From Diaphorobacter caeni (GTDB lineage: Bacteria > Pseudomonadota > Gammaproteobacteria > Burkholderiales > Burkholderiaceae_C), in contig NZ_JADKYZ010000012.1 of assembly GCF_015354245.1 (NCBI RefSeq), forward strand, positions 62,001 through 126,000: 64,000 nt of DNA. Direction: 5' to 3'. Below, one piece after another: positions 21,613 to 32,034 of this stretch. Below the pieces are notes generated by a model. That model had not been told where the DNA came from. It saw only the letters and a list, made by a program, of their open reading frames with translations, and did not search any database. Within the stretch, counting starts at the first letter, position 1. Each line of letters begins with the position of its first letter. A program made the position numbers and the translations under genes.

Positions 21613-23667
21613 ATGTTTTCGAAGATTCTGATTGCCAACCGCGGCGAGATCGCCTGCCGCGTGATCGCCACCGCCCGCAAGATGGGCATCAAGACCGTGG
21701 CTGTCTATTCCGACGCCGACAAGGATGCGCGTCACGTCAAGCTGGCCGATGAGGCCGTCCGCTTGGGCCCTGCGCCCAGCCGAGAGTCGTATCTGCTCGG
21801 TGACAAGATCATCGAAGCCTGCAAGCAGACCGGCGCACAGGCCGTGCACCCCGGCTACGGCTTCCTGTCGGAGAACGAAGGCTTTGCCAAGCGTTGCGAA
21901 GATGAGGGCATCGCCTTCATCGGCCCCAAGTCGCACTCCATCGCAGCGATGGGCGACAAGATCGCCTCCAAGAAGCTCGCCAACGAAGCCAAGGTCAACA
22001 CGATTCCTGGCTACAACGACGCGATCGCTGGCCCGGATCAAGCCGTGGAAATCGCCAAGAAGATTGGCTATCCCGTGATGATCAAGGCATCGGCGGGCGG
22101 CGGCGGCAAGGGCCTGCGCGTGGCGTTCAACGACAAGGAAGCGCATGAAGGTTTCGCGTCCTGCCAGAACGAAGCCCGCAACAGCTTCGGCGACGACCGC
22201 ATCTTCATCGAGAAGTTCGTGCAGGAGCCGCGCCACATCGAAATCCAGGTGCTGGGCGACTCGCACGGCAACGTGATCTATCTGAACGAGCGCGAGTGCT
22301 CCATCCAGCGCCGCCACCAGAAGGTGATCGAAGAGGCACCGTCGCCTTTCATCAGCGACGCCACCCGCAAGGCGATGGGCGAGCAGGCCGTGCAACTGGC
22401 CAAGGCGGTGAAGTACCAGTCCGCGGGCACGGTGGAATTCGTGGTCGGCAAGGACCAGGACTTCTACTTCCTCGAAATGAACACTCGCCTGCAGGTGGAG
22501 CATCCGGTGACGGAATGCATCACCGGCCTCGATCTGGTCGAGCAGATGATCCGCGTGGCCGCTGGCGAGAAGCTCTCGCTCACGCAAGCGGACGTGAAGC
22601 GCGAAGGTTGGGCGATCGAGTGCCGCATCAACGCGGAAGATCCGTTCCGCAACTTCCTGCCATCCACCGGCCGTCTGGTGCGTTTCCAGCCACCGGAGCA
22701 GAACATGTTCCAGTCCGAAGCCGGCATCAAGGACGGCGTGCGTGTGGACACGGGCGTGTACGAAGGCGGTGAGATTCCGATGTACTACGACTCGATGATC
22801 GCCAAGCTCATCGTGCACGGCAAGGATCGCAACGACGCCATCGCGAAGATGCGCGAGGCGCTCAACGGCTTCGTGATTCGCGGCATCAGCTCGAACATTC
22901 CGTTCCAGGCCGCGCTGCTGGCGCATCCCAAGTTCGTGACGGGCGATTTCAACACTGGCTTCATCGCCGAGAACTACGCCAACGGCTTCCATGCCGAAGA
23001 CGTTCCGCACGCCGATCCGGATTTCCTCGTGGCACTGGCGGGTTACATGAACCGCCGCTACCGCGCACGCGCATCGGGCATCAGCGGCCAGCTGACCGGC
23101 CATGAGCTGCAGGTGGGCGCGAAGTTCACCGTCGTCGTGTTGGGCGCGCAAGGCGAGAACAAGCAGTTCCCGATCGAAGTGACGGATTACGACCTGTCCA
23201 AGACCTCCAGCTCCAGCACCGTGACGGTGAACGGCAAGGCCTACCAGATCAAGAGCTCGGCCGGCCTCGGCGACATCCGCGTGCAGGGCGAGTGCAACGG
23301 CAAGCCGTTCACCGCCCAGGTTGAACGCGGCACCGCGAAGAATCCGCTGATCCTGCGCGTGATCCACAACGGCACCCAGATCGATTCGCTGGTGCTCTCG
23401 CCCCAAGGCGCAGAGCTGTACAAGCTCATGCCTTACAAGGCACCACCGGACCTGTCCAAGTTCCTGCTCTCGCCCATGCCCGGTCTGCTGGTTGACGTGG
23501 CGGTGCAGCCCGGCCAGAAAGTTCAGGCCGGCGAGAAGCTCGCCGTGATTGAAGCAATGAAGATGGAAAACATCCTCTTCGCCGCACAGGACGGCGTGGT
23601 CAGCAAGGTCGTCGCAGGCAAGGGCGAATCGCTGGCCGTGGATCAGGTGATCATCGAGTTCGAGTGA
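21613..23667 (+). CDS. pccA: propionyl-CoA carboxylase alpha subunit (biotin carboxylase + biotin carrier)
   Basis: 684-residue biotin-dependent subunit. The N-terminal biotin carboxylase domain begins MFSKILIANRGEIACRV and has the ATP-grasp loop ASAGGGGKGLRVA, and later EMNTRLQVEHPVTE. A BT/linker region follows, then a C-terminal carrier domain with EAMKMEN, where Lys650 receives biotin. It pairs with pccB; the two are separated by the M15-like gene. The next biotin-related gene is bioB, about 8.6 kb downstream. Confidence 0.95.
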   Translation: MFSKILIANRGEIACRVIATARKMGIKTVAVYSDADKDARHVKLADEAVRLGPAPSRESYLLGDKIIEACKQTGAQAVHPGYGFLSENEGFAKRCEDEGIAFIGPKSHSIAAMGDKIASKKLANEAKVNTIPGYNDAIAGPDQAVEIAKKIGYPVMIKASAGGGGKGLRVAFNDKEAHEGFASCQNEARNSFGDDRIFIEKFVQEPRHIEIQVLGDSHGNVIYLNERECSIQRRHQKVIEEAPSPFISDATRKAMGEQAVQLAKAVKYQSAGTVEFVVGKDQDFYFLEMNTRLQVEHPVTECITGLDLVEQMIRVAAGEKLSLTQADVKREGWAIECRINAEDPFRNFLPSTGRLVRFQPPEQNMFQSEAGIKDGVRVDTGVYEGGEIPMYYDSMIAKLIVHGKDRNDAIAKMREALNGFVIRGISSNIPFQAALLAHPKFVTGDFNTGFIAENYANGFHAEDVPHADPDFLVALAGYMNRRYRARASGISGQLTGHELQVGAKFTVVVLGAQGENKQFPIEVTDYDLSKTSSSSTVTVNGKAYQIKSSAGLGDIRVQGECNGKPFTAQVERGTAKNPLILRVIHNGTQIDSLVLSPQGAELYKLMPYKAPPDLSKFLLSPMPGLLVDVAVQPGQKVQAGEKLAVIEAMKMENILFAAQDGVVSKVVAGKGESLAVDQVIIEFE

Positions 23668-23687
23668 TTTGAACCGTTTCGCTGAAT

Positions 23688-23725
23688 GAAGAACGCCGCA
23701 GTGCCCAAGCGCTGCGGCGTTCTTC
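23688..23725 (+). terminator. hairpin terminator after pccA
   Basis: Perfect 14-base inverted repeat, GAAGAACGCCGCAG (23688-23701) and its complement (23712-23725), with a 10-base loop. It begins 20 bases after the pccA stop. The 3' arm ends in TTCTTCGTT rather than a long T run. It probably closes the mutase-carboxylase operon and may work in both directions. Confidence 0.75.
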
Positions 23726-23860
23726 GTTGCGGAATGGAACGCTCAAGCGATCAAGGTTTGCAGACCCTGCACCCACCGTGTTCTGCGCTTCAGGGTTTGA
23801 ACGTGTGCCTTTCAATCCAATGAAATCCACTCTCTTGCGGCACAGACCATCCGGGTTCCG

Positions 23861-25081
23861 CTAGTTCCGCCACGCTTTCTGAAAGCCCGCAGCCAGCGCC
23901 ACTCCCAGCGCCGCAGCCGCGCCAATCTGCAATCCAGCCGCCGTCCAGCCCCAACTGCCCATCAGCGTCCCCAGCATCACCGGCCCCACGACCTGGCCGA
24001 GGTAGTTGCCCTGCATGAGCACGCCGAGGCTCAGTGGCGCAAGCCGGGCTTCGGGTGCGGTGCGTGGTGCGGTGGCGATGCAGGTGCCGGGGATGATGCC
24101 CGCGATGGCGGAAAACAGGACGCACAGCGCGATCAGTGGCCAGGAACCCAGCGGGGCGAGATAGATGAGCAGACCCAACGCGCCGTTGATCACGAAGGTC
24201 AGCGTCAGCAGCACGCTGGGGCGCACGCCGCGCTGCAGGCACCAGCCTGCAAGCAGGTTGCCGATCATGTTGGCGGCGACGGTGACCGCCGCAGCGATTC
24301 CGGCCTGCGCAAGCGTGAGCCCGGCGCGCTCCATGAGAAAGCTTGGCAGAAAGCTCATGAAGGCGAAGAACTGCAGGTTGTAGGCGCCGAATGCCAGGGC
24401 CAGCAGCACGGGCGCGGGGGACAGGGCGACGCTCTTGATGTCCCGGCCACTGGGGGCGGTGGGCGCATGGCTTGCCGAGGCGGCGCTGACTTTCATCGCG
24501 ACGGCCGCGGCGATGAGCAGCGCCAATGCGCCATCGACGATCCACAGCGCATGCCAGCCGCCGAGCATGGGGCCGAGCAGCATCGACAGCGAGATGCCCG
24601 CGCCCATGAAGCAGCTCCAGATGCCGAAGACGATGCTGCGGCGCGAGGGCGGGGTGAGGCGGTTGAGCACCGAGGGCGCGGCCACGACGATCAGCACGAA
24701 GCCGAGTCCTTCGATGATGCGCGTGGCGATCAGCCATGGAAAGGATGGCTGCATCACCGCCGCGAGGCTTGCCATGCCGAGGATCGCGAGGCCGATGACC
24801 AGCATGCGCCGGTCGCCCTGGCGCTGTACGAGGATGCCTGCCATCAGCCCGCCGACGAGTCCGACGATGGGAAACACCGACATCACCCAACTCAGCCCCG
24901 CCAGGTCGCGGCCGAACTCCTCGCGCATCTGCGGCACCGCGATGGGCGCCTTGCCCACATGCAGCGCGGAGATGACGCCCGCGATGATGACCAGCGAAAT
25001 GGCGAGCATGTCCAGCCGAACGGAGGGGGATGGCGCAGTGGACGTGTTGGAGGACGCGGCAACGTTGTTCTGGTTTTTCAT
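23861..25081 (-). CDS. major facilitator superfamily transporter
   Basis: 406-residue inner-membrane protein with about 12 hydrophobic segments and no recognisable extra domain. The first helix (MLAISLVIIAGVISALHVG) and the loop GILVQRQGDRRMLV between segments 2 and 3 fit the MFS pattern. It resembles CynX/NimT-like anion permeases, but the substrate cannot be named. ATG 25081 was chosen; a longer reading to 25240 adds a non-membrane, non-conserved stretch. It is divergent from the LysR gene at 25303, which may regulate it. Confidence 0.82.
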   Translation of the reverse strand: MKNQNNVAASSNTSTAPSPSVRLDMLAISLVIIAGVISALHVGKAPIAVPQMREEFGRDLAGLSWVMSVFPIVGLVGGLMAGILVQRQGDRRMLVIGLAILGMASLAAVMQPSFPWLIATRIIEGLGFVLIVVAAPSVLNRLTPPSRRSIVFGIWSCFMGAGISLSMLLGPMLGGWHALWIVDGALALLIAAAVAMKVSAASASHAPTAPSGRDIKSVALSPAPVLLALAFGAYNLQFFAFMSFLPSFLMERAGLTLAQAGIAAAVTVAANMIGNLLAGWCLQRGVRPSVLLTLTFVINGALGLLIYLAPLGSWPLIALCVLFSAIAGIIPGTCIATAPRTAPEARLAPLSLGVLMQGNYLGQVVGPVMLGTLMGSWGWTAAGLQIGAAAALGVALAAGFQKAWRN

Positions 25082-25302
25082 GCGAATGCGGACGAATGCG
25101 GACGAATACGGTCGGGAGCGGGTGAATGCAGGTGATTGGCAGCGAGGAAAGATCTGGAGCCTATGCCATTTCACGGCCAGCGTCGGCAAAAGGTCTTGAA
25201 GCTGGCGGAGTTCGATGCTTTGAGCAGTCACAATCCCCACAGGAGCGCGGACGATTTCCGCGCGCCGTTGTTCTGTTTCCGGAATTCTGTGTTTCGCAAA
25301 AA

Positions 25303-26199
25303 ATGAAGTTTGACACCACGACCGTGAGCCTCGTCATCGCCGTTGCCGAAGAGGGCAGCATCTCGCGCGCCGCCGACCGGCTCGGACTTGCGGTGGCGGC
25401 GGCCTCCAAACGCGTGAGTGATCTGGAGGCGCAGCTGGGCGTCAAGCTGTTCAAGCGCCAGCCGCATGGTGTGAAAGTGACGGAAGCGGGCGCCAAGCTG
25501 CTCTCGCACATCCGTCAGATCGACAATCTCACGCAGCGCCTCGTGGGGGATGCGCTCACGGTCAGCCATGGGCGCGAGGGGCGGGTGATCATCGGCGCGC
25601 CCAAGTCTGCGATCATTCCGTTTCTGGCGCGCGACCTGGCCGCCATCCAGCGCAAGTATCCGGGCATCGTGCTGCAGATCGTCGAGGAGAACAGCCGCAT
25701 CGTCCAGAAGCTGCTGCGCGACAAGGTCATCGACATCGGCATCTATGAAAAGACCGCAGGTTTCGTCGATCTGCCGCGCTTCGACTACCGGCAGGACCAT
25801 CTGAACGTGGTCTACAGCCGCAGGCATTTCGAGCTGCCCGAGGGCGCGCTGTCGGTGGAGCAGCTCATCGAGCTGCCGATCATCACGCTGGGGCGCGGCT
25901 CGGCCATTCTGGCCTCGTTGCATCGCGCCCACCAAAGCCGGGGCCGCGTGTTCCGCAACGATTTCACGGTGAGCGGCTTTGACTCCATGCTCGCGCTGGT
26001 GCGCGAAGGCATCGGCGTGGGGCTGATGCCGCCCGACATTCTGCGAACCCTGCATCCCGAGCCTGAACTCCTGAGCCTGCCGCTCGAGGGAGACTGGCAC
26101 GAGCGCAGCTACATGCTGTCGTTCAGCGAAGGGCAGGCCGAGCAGCAGACGCTGCGCAATGTGGTGGCGGAGCTGCTGGGGCAGAACAAGCCACAGTGA
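25303..26199 (+). CDS. LysR family transcriptional regulator
   Basis: 298 residues. The N-terminal winged helix-turn-helix (VIAVAEEGSISRAADRLGLAVAAASKRVSDLEAQLGVKLF) is followed by a periplasmic-binding-like effector domain. ATG 25303 gives the standard LysR beginning MKFDTTTVSLV. It is divergent from the MFS gene (221-base gap) and lies 124 bases upstream of the Bug/CoA-transferase operon, so either could be its target. The effector is unknown. Confidence 0.9.
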   Translation: MKFDTTTVSLVIAVAEEGSISRAADRLGLAVAAASKRVSDLEAQLGVKLFKRQPHGVKVTEAGAKLLSHIRQIDNLTQRLVGDALTVSHGREGRVIIGAPKSAIIPFLARDLAAIQRKYPGIVLQIVEENSRIVQKLLRDKVIDIGIYEKTAGFVDLPRFDYRQDHLNVVYSRRHFELPEGALSVEQLIELPIITLGRGSAILASLHRAHQSRGRVFRNDFTVSGFDSMLALVREGIGVGLMPPDILRTLHPEPELLSLPLEGDWHERSYMLSFSEGQAEQQTLRNVVAELLGQNKPQ

Positions 26200-26323
26200 C
26201 GTGATTCAGTACTGATTTCGCCATTTGCGAAATCAGGCATGTTGTCTTGATCCTTGCGGGCAAATCGCTGGGAAGCGACATTCGTTCCATCAACGAAAAG
26301 TTCGCACAGGAGACAAGAACATC

Positions 26324-27304
26324 ATGCAACGACGCCATTTCATCGCAACGGGCGCAGCCGCGCTGGCCGCACCTCTGAGCAGCTGGGCCTCGGTGGCCGA
26401 ACTGCCCAAGGGCACGGTCAAGATCTACGTGGGCTGGGCTCCTGGCGGCGGCACCGATGTGTTCGCGCGCATCGTCGGGCAGAAGCTGTCCGAGGTCTGG
26501 GGGCGTCCGGTGGTCGTGGAGAACAAGCCCGGAGCTACCGGCGCGCTGTGTGCCGACTTCTTTGCCAAGTCCAAGTTCAACGACGGCGTGAACCTGCTCA
26601 TGGCGCACGTGAACACGCACGCCATCTCGCCGCAGATCTTCAAGAGCATCACCTATGACCCGCTCAAGGACTACGCGCCGATCGCGCTGATCGGCGCGAC
26701 GCCGCACATCCTCGTCACTGGCAGCAAGGACAAGTACGCGTCGATTCAGGACGTGGTGGCCGCTTGCAAGAAGAACCCGGGCAAGATCAGCTTCGGCTCG
26801 TCCGGCACGGGCTCGGTTCAGCATCTCGCGGCGGAGATGTTCAACATGGCGGCGGGCGTGAAGACCATTCACGTGCCCTACAAGGGCTCGGGCCCGATGC
26901 AGACCGATCTGCTCGGCGGTCAGATCGATTTCAGCTTCGACACCATGACGGCCGCCGCCCAGCAGGTCAAGAGCGGAAAGATGCAGGGCATCGTGCAGAC
27001 CCGCGTGAACCGCGCCAAGGGCTTCCCGTCCGTGCCGACCATGGACGAGCAGGGCTTCAAGGGCTTTGACGCGTCGAGCTGGTATGGCGTGGTCGGCCCA
27101 CGCGACATGTCCAAGGAACTGGCGCAGAAGATCAATGCCGACATCAACAAGGTGCTGGCGATGCCCGACGTGATCAGCCGATTCGACGGCTATGGCGTGG
27201 AGGGCGGCGGCGGCTCGGTCGAGAAGTTCGCGGCCTTCATGCAGTCCGAATACAGAAAGTGGGGCGACGTGGTTCGCGCCGCCAACATCACCGAAGAAAG
27301 CTGA
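26324..27304 (+). CDS. Bug/TctC family tripartite tricarboxylate transporter substrate-binding protein
   Basis: Periplasmic solute-binding protein of 326 residues. The N-terminus has an RR-containing signal (MQRRHFIATGAAALAAPLSSWA) ending near residue 25. The mature part carries the Bug signatures VGWAPGGGTDVFARIV, VVVENKPGATG and GSSGTGSVQHLAAEMF. Ligands of this family are usually small carboxylates. No tctA or tctB membrane genes are adjacent, which is common for orphan Bug proteins. It begins a plus-strand operon with the CoA-transferase, suggesting its ligand becomes a CoA ester. Confidence 0.92.
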   Translation: MQRRHFIATGAAALAAPLSSWASVAELPKGTVKIYVGWAPGGGTDVFARIVGQKLSEVWGRPVVVENKPGATGALCADFFAKSKFNDGVNLLMAHVNTHAISPQIFKSITYDPLKDYAPIALIGATPHILVTGSKDKYASIQDVVAACKKNPGKISFGSSGTGSVQHLAAEMFNMAAGVKTIHVPYKGSGPMQTDLLGGQIDFSFDTMTAAAQQVKSGKMQGIVQTRVNRAKGFPSVPTMDEQGFKGFDASSWYGVVGPRDMSKELAQKINADINKVLAMPDVISRFDGYGVEGGGGSVEKFAAFMQSEYRKWGDVVRAANITEES

Positions 27305-27312
27305 GCCGAATC

Positions 27313-28515
27313 ATGAACGCAACCGCCAAACAAGCCCATGCCACCAACGCCGCGGCGCTGCCTCTGGCCGGCATCCGCGTGCTCGATGTCAGTCAGGTCA
27401 TGGCCGGGCCGTTCGCCTGCATGCTGCTGGCCGATCTGGGCGCCGACGTGATCAAGGTCGAGCCGCCCGAGGGCGACCAGACGCGCGGCGCGATGGGTTT
27501 CAAGATGAAGGGCCCGGACAGCATGGGCTTTCTCAACATGAACCGCAACAAGCGCTCGCTCACGCTCGACCTCAAGAGCGAGGAGGGCCGTGAAACCTTC
27601 TATGAGCTGGCCAAGACCGCCGACGTGATCGTCGAGAACTACCGCCCCGGCGTGGTGCAGCGCCTGAAGATCGATTACGAGACCATCCAGGCGATCAACC
27701 CCAAGATCGTCTACGTGAGCATCTCGGGCTTCGGCCAGAGCGGCCCGTGGGCCAAGCGTCCGGGCTTTGATCTGATGGCGCAGGCCATGTCCGGCGTGAT
27801 GAGCGTGACCGGCTACAAGGGCGAAAAGCCGGTGAAGGCCGGCGTGCCGGTGGCCGACATCGGCTGCGCGCTGTTCGCGACTTATGGACTGCTGTCGGCC
27901 TACATCGGCGCACAGCGCACGGGGCAGGGCCAGCACATCGACGCGTCGCTGTTTGACTCGGTGATGGCGTTCTCGGTCTGGGACATGTCCGAGTACTGGG
28001 GCACCGGCGTGCCGCCCGCGCCGCTGGGCACCAGCAACAAGATGAGCGCACCGTACCAGGCGGTGAAGGCGCGCGACGACTACTTCGTGATGGGCGCGAC
28101 CAACCAGAAGCTCTGGGCCAAGCTCTGCGAGCTGATCGCCCGACCGGACCTGCTGGAGCACGAGCAGTTCGCCACCGTGCCGCTGCGCCTGAAGAACCGC
28201 GAGGTGCTGATCGAGACGCTGGAGCAGGAATTCGCCAAGCGCGACAGCGCCGAGTGGGTCGATGCGATGCTGGAGGCGGGCATTCCCGCCGGGCCGATCC
28301 TGAGCTACCCCGAGGCCTTCGAGGGCGAGCACGGCACGTACCGCAAGATGTGCATGGAGATCGACCACCCCATCGAGGGCAAGGTCAAGAACATCGGCTT
28401 CCCGGTGAAGATGCTGGGCACGCCCCAGCAGGTGCGCCGCCATCCGCCGCTGCTCGGTGAGCACAACGCGGAAATCCTCGCCGAGCTGGCTGCGCGCGAA
28501 GGAGTGGACGCATGA
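27313..28515 (+). CDS. CaiB/BaiF family (class III) CoA-transferase
   Basis: 400-residue enzyme transferring CoA between acids. The N-terminal signature LAGIRVLDVSQVMAGPFACMLLADLGADVIKVEPP is followed by the catalytic Asp in GQHIDASLFDSVMAF, then a C-terminal part with SAPYQAVKARDDYFVMGA. It is eight bases after the Bug gene and overlaps the hydratase gene by four bases (ATGA). The acid is unknown; the operon suggests an imported organic acid. Confidence 0.93.
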   Translation: MNATAKQAHATNAAALPLAGIRVLDVSQVMAGPFACMLLADLGADVIKVEPPEGDQTRGAMGFKMKGPDSMGFLNMNRNKRSLTLDLKSEEGRETFYELAKTADVIVENYRPGVVQRLKIDYETIQAINPKIVYVSISGFGQSGPWAKRPGFDLMAQAMSGVMSVTGYKGEKPVKAGVPVADIGCALFATYGLLSAYIGAQRTGQGQHIDASLFDSVMAFSVWDMSEYWGTGVPPAPLGTSNKMSAPYQAVKARDDYFVMGATNQKLWAKLCELIARPDLLEHEQFATVPLRLKNREVLIETLEQEFAKRDSAEWVDAMLEAGIPAGPILSYPEAFEGEHGTYRKMCMEIDHPIEGKVKNIGFPVKMLGTPQQVRRHPPLLGEHNAEILAELAAREGVDA

Positions 28516-29267
28516 CGGCGGAGACGGTCTCCCTGTCGCTGGATGACAGCGGCGCCGCCTGGATCCGCGTGAACCGTCCCGAGCGGCACAACGCGATGAC
28601 GGCCGCGATGTACGAGGCGCTGCTCGAGTGCATCGCCGCAGCGCGGGCCGATGCGCGCGTGCGCTGCGTGCTGCTGCAGGGCGAGGGCGGCAAATCCTTC
28701 ATCTCGGGCACGGACATCTCGCATTTCAAGGATTTCACCCACGGCAAGCAGGGCAACGAATACGAGGCCTTCGTCGAGCGGGTGATCGACGCGGTCGAGC
28801 GCATCAGCGTGCCCACCATCGCCGTGATCGACGGCTGGGCCGTGGGCGGAGGTCTGGCGCTGGCGACGGCGTGCGATTTCCGCATCTGCACGCCGAAGTC
28901 GCGTTTTGGCGCGCCCATCGCGAAGACGCTCTCCAACACGCTGTCGTCGCGCAACATGGCGCGGCTGGCGGCGGCGCTCGGCGTTCCACGCGTCAAGCGC
29001 ATGCTGCTGCTGGCCGACTATCTGGGCGCGGAAGACATGCTGAACTGTGGCTTTGTCCAAAGCATCGCGAGCGCGGAGACGCTGATCGACGAATCGCGGC
29101 AACTGGCGGACAAGCTGATGGCACTTTCCGGCACCACGCAGGCGGCCGTGAAGGAAAGTCTGCGCCGCATCGTGGTGGACAATGACCTGCATGATGTCGA
29201 TCTGGTCGAATCGGTCTATGGCAGCGCTGCGTTTCGCAGTGGAGTTGCGGCTTTCATCAAGAGTTGA
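28512..29267 (+). CDS. enoyl-CoA hydratase/isomerase family protein
   Basis: 251-residue crotonase-fold protein. It has the N-terminal NRPERHNAM segment and the oxyanion-hole regions GEGGKSFISGTDISHF and IDGWAVGGGLALATACDFRICT. It is translationally coupled to the CoA-transferase gene. It probably hydrates or isomerises the CoA ester made by that transferase; the exact reaction cannot be given because crotonase family members vary widely. Confidence 0.9.
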   Translation: MTAETVSLSLDDSGAAWIRVNRPERHNAMTAAMYEALLECIAAARADARVRCVLLQGEGGKSFISGTDISHFKDFTHGKQGNEYEAFVERVIDAVERISVPTIAVIDGWAVGGGLALATACDFRICTPKSRFGAPIAKTLSNTLSSRNMARLAAALGVPRVKRMLLLADYLGAEDMLNCGFVQSIASAETLIDESRQLADKLMALSGTTQAAVKESLRRIVVDNDLHDVDLVESVYGSAAFRSGVAAFIKS

Positions 29268-29315
29268 GACCGCTGCACCGAGCCGAGCCGGCCTTCACAA
29301 AAAAGGAGCGGGCGG

Positions 29316-30104
29316 GTGATGGAGACACTGTTGGTCTATGTGGCGCTGGGCATCGGCGCAGGGCTGCTGGCAGGCATGCTGGGCGTGGGTGGCGGGCAGG
29401 TCGTCGTGCCGGGCCTGCTGTATCTCTTTCACCTGAACCATTTCCCCGAGCAGCATCTGGTGCATCTCGCGCTCGGCACCAGCCTCGCGACCATTGCCGT
29501 CACCTCGCTGTCGTCTGCATGGTCGCACCATCGCCTTGGCTCCATCAGTCTGGATCTCGTGCGGCGGATGGCGCCGGGCATCGTGGCCGGTGCCGTCGTC
29601 GGCGGACTCATGGCGGGACTGTTTCCCAGCCATGCGCTCAAGCTCGGCTTTGGCATCTTTCTGATCCTGTTGGCCATACAGATGGCGTTTTCGCTCAAGC
29701 CGAAGCCGGGGCGCGATCTGCCGCAGAGCCTTGGGTTGTCGGTCGTCTCCGCCGCGATTGGCTGGGTGTCCGCCATTGTAGGTGTTGGCGGCGGCAGCAT
29801 GGTCGTACCGTATCTGACCTGGTGCAACGTGGACATGAAGACCGCCGTCGGCACCGCCTCCGCCTGCGGCTTCTTTCTGGCTGTGGCCGGGATGGTCGGC
29901 TATGTGATCTCGGGCTGGAACGCGCCGGGACTGCCCGCCTACAGCGTCGGCTATGTCTATCTGCCGGCCTTCGCGGCGGTGTCGCTGCTGTCCATCGTGT
30001 TCACCCGCGTGGGCGCGACGCTCGCACACCGGTTGCCGGTGGCCAGCCTCAAGCGCGTCTTCTCGATCTGTCTGCTGGTGGCGGGCGTGCGCATCCTGCT
30101 GTGA
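29316..30104 (+). CDS. TauE/SafE family anion permease
   Basis: 262 residues with about eight membrane segments in the duplicated TauE/SafE pattern. Glycine-rich turns are GAGLLAGMLGVGGGQVVVPGLL near the start and GWVSAIVGVGGGSMVVPYL in the second half. Members export or import sulfite, sulfoacetate or similar anions. A strong AGGAG at 29304-29308 serves either the GTG at 29316 or the ATG at 29319. It follows the CoA-transferase/hydratase genes by 48 bases and is likely part of that catabolic operon. Confidence 0.88.
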   Translation: MMETLLVYVALGIGAGLLAGMLGVGGGQVVVPGLLYLFHLNHFPEQHLVHLALGTSLATIAVTSLSSAWSHHRLGSISLDLVRRMAPGIVAGAVVGGLMAGLFPSHALKLGFGIFLILLAIQMAFSLKPKPGRDLPQSLGLSVVSAAIGWVSAIVGVGGGSMVVPYLTWCNVDMKTAVGTASACGFFLAVAGMVGYVISGWNAPGLPAYSVGYVYLPAFAAVSLLSIVFTRVGATLAHRLPVASLKRVFSICLLVAGVRILL

Positions 30105-30161
30105 CCCCCGTTCGCATGGATCGCCGAGAATGGCGGGCTTGCTTGCTCCGACCATTGCGCC

Positions 30162-30983
30162 GTGCCTTTGAATTCAACGTCCGTCAATCCCTCGACCATT
30201 CTTCACTCGCTCTGGCTGCGCGTGCTCTGCGGCGTGGCTGGCGCGCTGCTGCTGGGCGACGCACTGGTGTTGATGCTGTATGGCATGTTCAACGTCGGCA
30301 TTCTCGTGCCGGCGGTGGTTGGCACGGTGCTGCTCGCGATGCTGGTCTGGCGCGGACCGATTTCCCGCTTGCTGGCCGCGAGGCCCCGGCTGCGGCGGCT
30401 CTGGCGGCTGGGCTGGTGGCTGTTCGGCATATGGGTGGTCAGCCTGCTGGTGTTCTGGCTGCGCATTGCCCAGCAAATGCATGGCGACGGCGAACCCCAG
30501 CCGGTCGATGCGATCATCGTGCTCGGCAGCGCCACGCGCGACGGCCAGCCATCGCAGACGCTGGCGCTGCGGCTGGACACCGCAGCCACGGTCGCCGCAC
30601 AGCAGCCCAAGGCGTTGATCGCGACCAGCGGGGGTGTTGACTTCGGCGAGTCTGAAAGCGAGGGCCGCATCATGGCGCGCTATCTGCAGCAGCGCCACGG
30701 CATCGCGACCGAGCGACTGGTGATGGAAGAGCAAAGCACCAGCACCGCATTGAATCTCTCGCTGAGCATGGGGCTGCTGGCGGCGCGGAATCTGCCGGCC
30801 GATGCGTCCATCGCCATCGTCACCAGCGATTTTCATACCCCGCGCGCACAGTGGATCGCGCGCAAGGTAGGCATCCGCAATGCGCACACCGTGGCCGCGC
30901 CGACGCCGCTGTCCATCCGCTTCAACGCCTGGCTGCGCGAGTATTTTGCGGTGGCAAGCAGCTGGCTGCTCCGCGAGTTCTGA
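30162..30983 (+). CDS. YdcF/ElyC/SanA family (DUF218) membrane-anchored protein
   Basis: 273 residues with three N-terminal membrane segments (about residues 17-42, 48-62 and 85-105). The DUF218 domain follows: VDAIIVLGSATRDG, TSGGVDFGESESEGRIMARYL, MEEQSTSTALNLS and VTSDFHTPRAQWIARK. E. coli relatives take part in envelope integrity, but no reaction is proven. A GTG at 30162 is the apparent start. It lies 57 bases after the TauE gene, so co-transcription is possible. Confidence 0.82.
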   Translation: MPLNSTSVNPSTILHSLWLRVLCGVAGALLLGDALVLMLYGMFNVGILVPAVVGTVLLAMLVWRGPISRLLAARPRLRRLWRLGWWLFGIWVVSLLVFWLRIAQQMHGDGEPQPVDAIIVLGSATRDGQPSQTLALRLDTAATVAAQQPKALIATSGGVDFGESESEGRIMARYLQQRHGIATERLVMEEQSTSTALNLSLSMGLLAARNLPADASIAIVTSDFHTPRAQWIARKVGIRNAHTVAAPTPLSIRFNAWLREYFAVASSWLLREF

Positions 30984-31092
30984 AAAGCGCGGAAAATAGG
31001 GCTTGGTTGCGTTGCACAAAACCTGTCCAGCGCCCGGTTTCCAAGAGACATACATCCATTCATACATCATTCAATCCAAGGAGTACTTTTCA

Positions 31093-31563
<471 letters not shown>

Positions 31564-31586
31564 TTTTCAACGTGAGCGCGACACCC

Positions 31587-32009
31587 ATGTCCAGTCTCGT
31601 AGACAAGATCAACGCATTGAGCGCGGGCTCGCTGCCGGGCCTGCTCGGCGTTCACGCCGTGAAGGCTGAGCGTGGAGTCATTCACACCGAAATGCAGGTG
31701 CGCGCCGAACTCATGGCGCCCAACGGCTATCTGCACGCAGGCAGTCTGGTCACTCTGGCCGACACCTCCTGCGGCTACGGTTGCCGTTCCATGCTGCCCG
31801 AAGGCGCGAGCGGCTTCACCACCATCGAGCTCAAGTCCAACCACCTCTCGACCGCCCGCGAAGGCACGGTCGAATGTGTGGCGACCATCGTGCACGAAGG
31901 CCGCACCACGCAGGTCTGGGATGCCGTGGTCAAGCACCGCGAAACCGGCAAGACGCTGGTGATGTTCCGCTGCACGCAGATAATTCTCTACCCCGTTCCC
32001 AAGAACTGA
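31587..32009 (+). CDS. PaaI-type hotdog thioesterase
   Basis: 140-residue hotdog-fold acyl-CoA thioesterase. It has the PaaI/YbgC-like pattern MAPNGYLHAGSLVTLADTSCGYG (active region) and FTTIELKSNHLSTAREG. It is 23 bases after the VOC gene and probably in its operon. ATG 31587 was used; an in-frame GTG at 31572 would add five residues. Substrate unknown; phenylacetyl- or hydroxybenzoyl-CoA type esters are typical of relatives. Confidence 0.85.
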   Translation: MSSLVDKINALSAGSLPGLLGVHAVKAERGVIHTEMQVRAELMAPNGYLHAGSLVTLADTSCGYGCRSMLPEGASGFTTIELKSNHLSTAREGTVECVATIVHEGRTTQVWDAVVKHRETGKTLVMFRCTQIILYPVPKN

Positions 32010-32034
32010 CGAAATCCTCTTCGTTGCTGCACAT